Assembly: GCF_000003605.2 (NCBI RefSeq)
Contig: NW_003128868.1
Location: 270,033-297,395, forward strand
Origin: Saccoglossus kowalevskii
Lineage: Eukaryota > Hemichordata > Enteropneusta > Harrimaniidae
Length of the DNA: 27,363 bases
Reading direction: 5' to 3'
Below, one piece after another: positions 1 through 11,100 of the stretch. Below the pieces are notes generated by a model. That model was not told the DNA's origin. It did not search any database and saw only the letters and a program-made list of their open reading frames with translations. Numbering within the stretch: the first letter of the stretch is position 1; each line of letters opens with the position of its first letter. A program made the position numbers and the translations under genes.

Positions 1-734
1 ATGTACTCGGTTTTGGCAACAACTCAGACTGCAGCGAAAACATAATATGAAAGTGATCAGATGACATAGTATTATAATTAACAGTAATATTGTTAATAAT
101 ACTATGAGCCGATTTAGAACAAATAACACGGTAAATCCAACTGTGTGCTAAACCAGAGTCACTAAGATAAGTAAAAGTAATGGAAGAAAGGAGTTCCATA
201 TCAGTAAAAAACAAACTATTATCCTTTACAAACTGTTCTAAATACGCATATTGCTCTTTCCCGGACTCAGCATTGCAATCACCCGCTATAAGACAGCAAC
301 ATGTATCTAAATCATTAATAGTGGCATGCAACATGCCAGGGATTCGTTGAAATTCATCAATATAAGCAGCTGGTGGAATGTAAACATTACAAATTACAAT
401 ATCAGGTTGGTGAGCTAACTTAACACGTATTCCGATAACTCTTTTCTCTCCTTCAATGAGAATTGGCGTAACTCCACAAAGAAGTTTACGCCAGATAATC
501 CCTACACCCCCAATAAGGCCTGCCATTAAGGATCCCATGTGCTCTATTCATAGCACTTAGACCAACTGAAATAATTTCACTATTTAAAGAACTAAGATTA
601 GACAAATTGTCATTGTTAAGCCAATGTTCCTTGTAGTAACAAAGGATTCAAGTAAATTATTAATTGCAGCAGTATTAATAGTAGCAGTATTTAAATCCTC
701 TCACATTATAACTACCAATGTTAATTATATTCAT
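1..734 (-). mobile_element. Non-LTR retrotransposon ORF2, endonuclease domain, decayed, runs off the left edge
   Basis: Begins with ATG at 734-732 and reads N-I-G-S-Y-N-V-R-G-F, the start of an APE-type endonuclease. Further left come an L-N-G-R-P-Y segment, GGVGIIWRKLL, AGDCNAE (266-283, the GDFN-like motif), TFTYLS and SSDHFHIMFSL (the SDH motif, near 48-63). About three frameshifts are needed (near 690, 650 and 520), so it is a pseudogene. Reverse transcriptase would lie outside the window. Family is CR1/L2-like at best guess. Confidence 0.8.
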
Positions 735-742
735 AAGGTTAA

Positions 743-1229
743 TCAGTAATCATTAATGTTAGCTAGTGTTGGCTCAAAGCAGATGGGAACATATCTTTGA
801 GTAACTGACTCAATTTTCTCAGCTACAACTAGTGGGACTAGTTTGTTAGCAGTGGTAGGTACGGTTTCCATGACAACTACGTTCTCCTCTAGTTTGGAGC
901 TTACTGTATCAAATTTTTCGCGCATATCTCTGACCAACTTCAATAAGCTGCTATAATCGACATAGTCAATATCAATTAGAGGGAGACGATGAAGTTGCTG
1001 TGCAACAAATCTCTTCTGAGTATCGACCGACAGGTCAGCTATGCAATCAATAACATCACGGATGGTGAGTGTTGCTTTACGGCGAGATGGAACACGATCA
1101 CCCGCCAGCTCAAAGACCGTATTTAATAACTTTCTCCACCGCCGCTCGAGTTATTCCAGAGCTCAACTTATTCACAACAAAACACGCCAGTTCACAAATA
1201 ACAATGTCATTGGCACAGGTGGCTGCCAT
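743..1229 (-). mobile_element. LINE ORF1, one frameshift
   Basis: ATG at 1229-1227, stop at 745-743, only 8 nt before the ORF2 ATG. The frame shifts once near 1120; otherwise about 160 codons stay open. The predicted protein has a charged central region and no zinc knuckle or recognisable RRM. Assigned as ORF1 from its position directly ahead of the endonuclease ORF and the same orientation. Confidence 0.55.
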
Positions 1230-1430
1230 ATTCAATGGTCATGTACACACAGACAGTCAGTATCAAAATTGGTTGAAAAACAATCATTGCACGCAATAAT
1301 TACCTAAAACACGACGTCACAAGTAGCAGACAACATTTACGAACACAGCAACAGAGTTAATCGATCAAAATACCGTCAAACAAAGAGCAAACGGAAAGGT
1401 GTATATGGGTGCTGCCATCTTGATTACGTG
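1230..1430 (-). mobile_element. Probable 5'UTR of the LINE
   Basis: Upstream of ORF1 on minus. Contains CAAGATGGCAGC at 1411-1422, matching the YY1 core (CAAGATGGC) near the 5' end of some LINEs. The true 5' boundary and target-site duplication were not found. Confidence 0.35.
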
Positions 1431-2040
1431 AAAGTTTGAAATAAAAATACACATTACTTCGAAAAAATTTTTGTGTTTTTGACAAAAGCTGGAAATAGCA
1501 TTGAGGTTGTTGAGTTCAACCGTAAGTTGTTGAACAATCTTACTGGTTTTGCAATATATGGATGGTTATGTTTCAGCTGTGTCTGGTTTTATGGTGATAT
1601 CTTTTCATATTCGGATTCCCACCAGATCTCTTAAATCCGTTAGCACCATGTCAACGTGCACTTAGATTTGAACAAACTTAAATACAAGTTTAGATATGTG
1701 AGATTTTCATGGAATACAGATAAGCAGATACTGTTGATTGCTATGTCATGGTTTATTTTTTTTTGTGTACGTCTAAATCGATATAAGTGAGTAATGAAAT
1801 AAACAAATAACAAACAAACAAACACAATATAAACTGTCTTAAAATATCGTTATATAGCGCATTTTGTATTGCCATTCTTCATTTGTAAGACCACTACCAC
1901 TATGTCAGCGTTTTCACTTACGGCTCAAAGCAAGCATTATCTGAAATACAATAATAATTTATTTTATTTTCATTTTTCATCCAATTAAATAGCATTCGTC
2001 GACAGACATGGAAGATAAATAACATGTAAAAGTAACTCAC
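1431..2040. other. AT-rich stretch, no supported gene
   Basis: Lies between the LINE and exon 23. Should hold the next intron and perhaps the terminal exon of the astacin gene. A weak candidate acceptor (GACACAG at about 1576-1582 on minus) would add three codons then TAA, but its pyrimidine tract is poor. Confidence 0.4.
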
Positions 2041-2108
2041 CGTACTCGCATATATATCCCTTCTCTTTAACGCACTTATCATCATCCCATTTCAATCCTC
2101 TTCTATCC
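2041..2108 (-). CDS. Exon 23: end of C-type lectin domain 2
   Basis: Acceptor GTAATAG, donor GTGAGT; phase 2 to phase 1. Encodes DRRGLKWDDDKCVKEKGYIC-EY, closing the CTLD with WDD (WND position) and its last two cysteines. The consensus donor implies at least one more exon; without splicing the frame would stop about 18 codons later. I could not identify the next exon securely. Confidence 0.85.
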
Positions 2109-5100
2109 CTATTACACAAACAACATGAATGATAAAAACACGGTGAGCACACTTGTAATGGTATCGAACTTTATAACACATAAACCCCAAAACGATGCTT
2201 GTCATTTGACTGTTATAGCTTACGATATATAATTAATTATGGTCGTCTCCGTAACACACTAATTAATTTCATCGACATTCAACTTATAAAGTTCTCAATT
2301 CATGTGTAGTGACTTGAATTCTATTCATCTATTTTTTGATCGTAGAGTTGTTATTTTGTTTTGTTTGTATTTGAAATATTTGTAACAAGACGTTTTTGCA
2401 ACTAAAATAGAAAAAAAATCACTAACCACATTTGTACGCAGTCTTGAACGGCAGCTTTCAGTGGTTTACTTGACGGTTGATTTCGTGCCCACTTTGTGAA
2501 ATCACCCGGTAATAGTGGCGTTCCATCTGACCAGACGAATTGCCCTTCAGTAATAATATCATCGAGCCCAAACCAGAATCCTTTCAGTACGTTACTATAT
2601 CCATTATCCATAATAAATCTCCGCACCAGATTCCATATAGCTTTCGTATTCAGTTTAGCTAACCGACCATTATTTGCCTCACAGTTTGCTTTCGCCGTTT
2701 CCCAGTTAGCCTTATCCATATGGACCTCATAGAAATGACAGCCACTGCATACAGTGTCTGGAACTACAGAATACAAAATTATTTAAAATAAAATTGATAA
2801 GATTAGATTACTTGAATGTTCAGTGACTTTTTTTTACAGGGAGTTTTTGGCAAAAACAGGGGAGAGGGCATGAAAAAAATATTTCATGGGCTGTTGTAGT
2901 TGCACTGTATGACCAGTAGAAATATTGCCTTGTAAATGTGTAATATTACCCTCCAACTTGGAGATAACGCGAACTGCAACTTAATACACTGAGTGTGTTC
3001 TATACCGCAATCACAAGCAGGGAAGAAATTCACAAGGTACATTTCAAAGCCAAGTGCACATAAGCCATACATCATCATCACTACATCTGATCTAATACGA
3101 TATAGATGTCACGACATATTGCACGTAAAGTATGTGTTGCTGCTAAATTTAATGCATTTCTTAGGGTACATACCGCTCCCCGGTATATTGGACTTGAACT
3201 CTAATTGTCATCATGAATGCGTGAATGGACACGGCGACTGTCAACGTGTCGTACTACACATAATAAATCGTTTACGTCTGAAGGTATGAAACCGACTATC
3301 GACCCTGGTATCAGGGTATGACGGAAGTGTGAACGAAGTGCGTGTATGAAGTATGGAACGCGCAGATAATGAACGCAACATTTTAGGCAGTAATAACAGT
3401 GTTTGTTTCAATGACTAAACATTACGTCATAACAAGAACTAAAATAACTACAAACGTATTTATAATTGTTAAAGCACTGAAATAACTAACCGACTCAAAA
3501 ATCACGGCGTAATAGCGCTAATATCTGAAAATGTCTGATTGTTGTCCTCATTCCCCCTAGTGCCTGTGTTGTATGGTCTATGTTCTATGATCTCATTTAC
3601 TCAGTCATTCAGTTTATTTATGGAAAGAATTAAATGTAATCTTATGGCTATATTCGGGCCAAACATAATGTAATTGCCGCATACGACTTATTAACCACTT
3701 CCGTGTCACTGAGAATGTTCTAGAACCGTACAGTGTCTGGATGGAATATTCTAGATTTTTTTTAGAAACTGGTTGAATAGGTAATAGAACACTGTATGAG
3801 GCAATAGAAGGTAATGGAACATTCTAGAATTTGTAGTAAGTTCCAGATTCATTATGTATGCTGATGTAATGGTCTATTTATAGACAGTGGTAGTATATAT
3901 AGGGGAGTTGTTCAGCACTGAGGTCAGATCGGAGATCTCGTTGAATTGTATTGGAGTTTAAGTATCTAGTTATTGGAGTAGTGGAGTTTTACCGCGTTAT
4001 TGTACTTGATGTTTGCAGAGTATAATAATACCAGTACCAGTTGAAACCTCATCTGTTGGCTCTGTGTTCGTATTTTATCATCGCCGCCAGGGAAGTCTTT
4101 CTGTTACTGTTGCCATTTTGGTATTTGAACCATCACACCTGTACTATACCAATTACGGTAATATTACGTTGCGTGTGACAGTAATTTAAGGACAAAATAA
4201 TAATTGTTTTCAGTGCGAGAAACAGAAAGGAAATATATATTAAATGTGCCATAAGTGACCCTACAATATTAAATTTATGAAAGTTTTCATTTTTTCCGAT
4301 TTTATGATGAGAAACGAATGGAAATTACCAACAAATTTATTAAATCTGTTAAGGCTCATTTGTAAAACCACGGTGGCTTATGACATAAATTTATATAAAT
4401 CATTTATCAAACATCGAGATATTGTTGCCTTCCCATGTGTATAAGACATGATACAAGTTTGGAAACGTCTCTTGTTTACTACCGTAACAATATGCTACAT
4501 TTTGATTTCACACCACCACTGGCCCGGCAACATTATATCTTCCGAGATGACAAAAAACTGAAATGCGAAAATCGACCAAAAAATGCTGACGTCACACAAT
4601 CACGCAATTGCAAAATGTGAGATGAAGCCAATTTTCAAGGTTGGTAATCTGCCGCCGCGTATCAATGGAAAGCACTAGATCTGCTTCAACCCAGGGGATT
4701 CAATCAATCATTGCCTTGGTAATATAACCAGACTAAATCAAAATATGACCAATTTACAATCCGTGATAAGTCGAACATTGGACATGGATGAAACAAATTT
4801 ATATGCGCGGAGAAATTGAGGTAGGAAGAATTCATACATATTTCACACACGACCTATGAAACTATCCGAAATATTCAAATACATATATTCATAGAATATT
4901 ACTCAAAACCACCAATAATTTGAGATATTATTATTAATAGTCAGCTATAGCTAATCAGTCAGAAGGATCATGCATAGTATGGGAATATTGAAAATTATTA
5001 CGCTGCTTAAAATTATGACACCGAACTGACATGATATACAGGATAAATATGTAATCACTATTATCGAGAAATTATTGGGGTATACCAGTGTTTTACTTAC

Positions 5101-8100
5101 ATTCGCAATTACACGTATCACCATTGGGTAATTGTTCACCAAACTATTAAAGAAAAACATGGATCAATGATCAATGATTATTCACATTTAGGGGTTGATT
5201 TAAAATATCCTGCTTGTGTGCACACACTTGGTATACAGGGCATATCATAAACAAGACATGTGTAAACTGAATGTTGAACGAGATGTGTATACAGACAAAG
5301 CTATACAAACGAATCCCCTCACCAAATATCGTGTTTCCTTCTTGTAACATCCACAACTGGATTGTGGAATACAAATACCCCCTGTGTCGAAGATTAGCCC
5401 ATCTTCACAGAAGCACCCCTCTACACATTGCGTTGTACATTCTCCGACAGGGTTTGGTTCATCGCAGGTTGCAGGGCACGCCGGACCACATGTTTTGTAT
5501 ATCATGTTCACCGGACAGTCAATTTCTAGAAAACAATTGTGCAAAAAAATTATTATTATGTTGTACTAAATGTGCAAGTTCACAAATCAATACAAATTGA
5601 GATTATTATAATAGAGACCTCAAACTATTGTTACTTGTTATGAAATCATAGAAATTAGCATCACCCATCCTATATATTGTATGGAATTAAACATTGTCCA
5701 TTCCTTATACTGTGTAAAAACCATCAAGCATCATTAATCTTCTATACTCTATAATGTATGGAATTTAGCATCGTCCATCCCCTATACTGTATGGAAATTA
5801 GCATAATCCATCTCCTATACTGTATTAAAATTAGCATTGTTCATCCCCTATAGTGTATGGAAATTAGCATCGTTCATTCCCTGTAATGTATGGAATTTAG
5901 CGTCGTCCATCCCCTATACCGTATGGAATTTAACATCGTCCATCCTCCATACTGTATTAAAAATAGCATAATCCATCTCCTGTACTGTAAAGAAATTAGC
6001 ATCCTTCATCCCATATATTGCATGGAATTTAGCATCGTCCATTCCCTATACTGTATTAAAATTAGCATTATCCATCCCCTATACTGTATGGAAATTAGCA
6101 TAATCCATCTCCTATACTGTATTAAAATTAGCATCGTTCATCTCCTATACTGAATGGAAATTAGCATCATCCATCCCCAATATTGCATGGAACTATCTTT
6201 CATCAGATTGAAAATTTGTTCGCCTTACCGCATGCAGTATTATATCGCCAATCGCTTATCACAATTCCTTCATTCTGGCACAGTGCAACATAACTTGCCA
6301 ATACGGCACAACCACCGGCTTCGTCTCCTGGAAGTGAGTCGCATAGATCCATCTTACATGCGTCAATGAACACTTCTGGAGGCAGTGTACCGGCACACTC
6401 TGGTAAGGCTCCTGGGATATTAGTAAAAAAATAATCACATGTTGCATACATATATAATACGTGAGTCGTTGCCTGTGATTAGTACAGTTAAATAAAAGTT
6501 ATAGAAGACGTGGTGCAACGATTTTATTTTACTCAGATGAGAAGTGTTTACCTATCAGTGATGTACATATGTCAAGTGCCTGATCTGCATTTTGCGAGTT
6601 TAAGTCGCAGGGACCAACATCTACAAATCTTCGAGTTGTATCCGTGACATCACTGTAACTGTCGCTTCCGCCTTCCTCTGGTATACACTCTTCAATAGTT
6701 TCCCAGCTGTTGCCGAACACGTAAACGTCAGATGTCTATTAGAATAAATATAAATTTAACCAATCGAGTTAAATGAGATTGAATGTAATTTGGACTAGGG
6801 CAATTGTTTGAATAAATTCGTGGTGCAACAGATAAATTCGGATGAGATAGAAAGGACTGAAATGGCGTAATATTAACTGTCCGCTGCTGCACGTTTTGCG
6901 TGCAGTGTTCACGTATCTTGTGTTACAAAATGTTACGCTACGTGCATCCATGAGAGATACTACTCATTTAAATCCGAAATTTGAACTAGTGCTTGAAATA
7001 TGTGTCTTTTGTAGCGAATCACATAACAATGATATCATCGTTCGCTGATAAAACGTCAAATATTAAACTATAACATTACCAGCTCCATAGCAGACGTGAC
7101 GAAGTCAACATCTGGATTGTTATTAAACCAACCACAGAGACCGCACACTTTTTCAAGATAGTCAGAAACCAGGTCAACTCGTATCACAGACCATCCATCC
7201 CAAGAAACACGAAAACCGTAACCAATATTAACCACCTAAAATAATACATAGAATTATTACATTTTTGTGACACAAAATTATATTCAAATGATGTGATGTC
7301 ATTATATTTGGTGACTTACCAGATACAAACCAACGTCTTTTATGGTTAAGTAATTCATCGTGATTGGTGGATAGACCGTGGTACCATCAATCTTCACTTC
7401 TTTTAATGGAAGTAACTCTATTACCTGTGATATACATATAGGTATATTATATTGTGTTTATAAAGCTCACTACGTAGTTAACTGGTACAACAAAACAATT
7501 AAACAAATAAATAATAACATTTGCAAGGCAGTACATAAATACTGAAACAATGAATATTGTTGTTTTAAAAGGCCATGCCGGGTCATGAAACATGCAAATG
7601 TGTTAATCACTGATTTATGGGAGCGAAAATATCATGCGTTATTGCAGTATTCTAAATGAAAATATCAGTCACGTGATTGTCATGAAAATAGAACCGCTAG
7701 ATAGTGTAAATAAACTTAATTCATAAACCAAACATTTCAAAATACTGTTTCCCAATGTGACCCGATGTTTTTCTATACAACTGTGTACTTCAAATTAAGC
7801 GATTTCCAAGTCGTATAACTCTTGATGTCAACATTTCTATCCTTTGCACCCCGACTGACCCGTTTTAAGGTTTGGTGGTCTGATTTTGAAATAAAAACAA
7901 TCGACTATTTATTTTCATAGAATACAATATTAACACAACATTATTTGAGTTTATACATACCACTGTAAAAATGTAATAAAGGTTCAGATTTGAAGATTTA
8001 AATCGCGTCTAAGTATATTTTATTTTTCGCAGTACAATGTGACAGTACGCAATGTGACTTGAAAACTTGCCACTGTTTCAATGAATATTTTGACAATATA

Positions 8101-11100
8101 ACTACTCAGTCAAGTGTTCAGGAAAAAACATTTAATAACTTACATATGACATATACATTTCTATTAAATTCCGAAACGTGTTTAGCCCACGAATTATTTG
8201 TAATATGTATATACGTGTATGCGAGGTACCAACTTTTGATGAAAACCAAGGTCCGGGAGATCAATTCGAAAACAAGAAAAAAAAACTTCTTGAAACAAAT
8301 TTACAAGCGAGAACCGCATCTTCTTACAAATGCACTAGTTATAAATCATGATAAAATGGACGTATTATTGCCACATATTACACAATATATAAACACAGCA
8401 AAATTATGACCCATTTATTTCTTGAAAATGCCAAAATCCTTTGCCCATTTTGAAACTTGCATAACTTAAAGACCCCTATGATTGCCGCGCAGGTAAGTTG
8501 TACCAGTAACCTCCCACGCTTCCAATAGGCGTTTACAATGTCGACAACGTCCATGTCACCAGTGCGTTATAAATAAATCCACGCATCAAAACTTTCATGC
8601 CGATAGTCTTGAACAACTCTTGATGTAACGCGACATTTTATCTACATTATTTTACAAACATAAATCGGTCTGTTTATGTGAGAGGTATAGACACATTATT
8701 AAAAGTGATTCCAACAAATCAAATCATATGAAATACTAAGATGCGCTTTGCGAGATGAAAACACACCTTATATATTGCTACAATTGTCAATCAAACGGTC
8801 AAAACAATTTCCTCCAGTGATCTGAGTGTCGATGAACCGGCATTCTATATTCATTCACTGTCACAAATGTCAAACAAACACATCATTTTCGCAATGTAGT
8901 AAATTGTATGGATGATGAATGTTGACAATATCGGAACAATTTTCAAAAACTGTACCCTGATTTTTTCAGAGCTATTGCAATAATACAGTTACCTTATATA
9001 GTACACGCGTGTCACACGCAACGTAATATTACCGTAATTGGTATAGTACAGGTGTGATGGTTCAAATACCAAAATGGCAACTGGTACTGGTATTATTATA
9101 CTCTGCAAACATCAAGTACAATAACGCTGTAAAACTCCACTACTCCAATAACTAGATACTTAAACTCCAATACAATTCAACGAGATCTCCGATCTGATCT
9201 CAGTGCTGAACAACTCCCCTATATATACCCTCACTGTCTATAAATAGACCATTACATCAGAATACATAATGAGTCTGGAACTTACTACAAATTTCTAGAA
9301 TGTTCCATTACCTTCTATTGCCTCCTACAGTGTTCTATTACCTATTCAACCAGTTTCTAAAAATTCCACCCAGACACAGTACAGTTCTAGAACATTCTCA
9401 GTCACACGGAAGTGGTAAACAAGTCGTATGCGACAACGCGCAAGATATACTACACAACAATCAGAATTTATTAAGAGGATGTCGAAAAGCATTGTTTTAT
9501 TATTTCGTACAGCGACTTACCATATCATAAACTTCAATTCGTGCTTGTTTAGTGTACGTCACAGTTGACCCAGGCGAAGTTAAATCGTTGTCCACGATCA
9601 CCGCAAATTTTGATTGATCGTTACATCCATCGGTCATCAAAATGTATTCACATTCACCTTGGTAATCATAGTAGGTGCCATCGAATGTTTTGTAGTGAGG
9701 ATCACCAGAGCCATAGCAGTTTGCGGTTTCTTGAAGGTGAAACGGATTTGAAACAGAAGTTATAATGACAGTCGTTTTAACTTGAAATACTATGTAATGT
9801 TGCTCTAGTTTTCATAGCTCACTGTCGAAATGCTGATCGTTCAGAGAGGAATATGGCTTTGGGATATCTTTACTTTATCAAAAAATGGCTATCATCAAAA
9901 GTGTTTATTATTATTACATTATTAAGTGTATTACATGAAAATGAAGTAAACATAACGTGGGATCACGCAATGAAAGAAACATTATATCTGCTCTGCCGTC
10001 CTCTATTGTTCTGTGATACCAACTATGCATATGCTGATATATAATTAGCACACTTATTGATAGGAGTAGCCCAGGGAAATAAAATAAAATATTCCTGCTC
10101 TCGCATGGGGTTTCCAGGGAAGAGAGATAGTATGACAGAAATTAAATACTGGTAGCAAAACTAAAGAAGAATATACGTGTAGCTCTGTGTGTGTGTGTGA
10201 GTGTGCGTGTGTGTGTGTGTGTGTGAGTGGATGGGATAAAGTGGGCCGTTTGGGCAGACAGTTGATGCTGGCAAGACCTGGTAACCCGAAAGTAAACACG
10301 GGAATCAATTTTTGAAAAATATCATCATGTAAAGAATTATTCTAAATCTATTTCCACGATTTTCAAATCTTCATTGAAAGTACTGTAATGCTATTTAACT
10401 TAATATCTCCAGTTCGTATGTGCTATCACCTTCGTTCGTCTTTTCTGGGTTTCCTGTGATCTACATATCAAATATATGGATTGTATAATAACCTCAAATT
10501 TTCAATCGGAAAAGTCAATAGGTGAACAGTACGCATTTGAATTAGTATTAGCATTGTATAATGCGTGATGATCTCAAGTCTGATTAACGAACAAAACATT
10601 TTACCTGCACAATCATCTATATACTCAGGACAACAATCCCCCCATGAGTGGCATAAGTTATCACAGTAACATAAACGCTCTTCAATTACTCCACCGCAAA
10701 CGTCTCCACAGTAACCTGTGCATAAAATATAAGCATAAGTATGTTTCAGGAAATTATTATTATATATTAGACATATTACTGTCCAAAATAACACATCATC
10801 CCGGCGATCATACGATCAGGTTTCAAGACTGGGATATGTTTTTAATTATTTGTATAATTTTTGGACAATACTAAGGTGCTGGAAAGAGCTTTTGTGAATG
10901 CGATGTGCAAGAAACATTGGCGACAATTTAGAGTATTCATTGGTCCATGATTGTCGATAAGTATTTTTTAGATATTTTACCCATTTGTCCCTACCTGTAT
11001 ACTTATTAGGTAAGATATCTGTTCAATTCATTCTCGCAGTAAATTATGCATTTCCAAAATTCAAACGCAATGAATTTGAGAACAATTGACCAGGTTTAGA

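Noticed and set aside
2993-3289. Plus-strand frame with a Cys/His cluster resembling a fragment of a Cys-rich domain
   Set aside because: Only a few residues fit, there is no clear splice pair, and it lies in the intron of the opposite-strand gene.
5890-6369. Plus-strand frames with an 11-residue repeat
   Set aside because: Produced by the 33-bp minisatellite, whose period is a multiple of three.
8059-8409. 116-codon plus-strand ORF
   Set aside because: AT-driven composition, no domain, lies in intron 15 of the well-supported minus-strand gene.
10054-10308. 84-codon minus-strand ORF with His/Thr repeats
   Set aside because: The repeat part is a translated (GT)n microsatellite.
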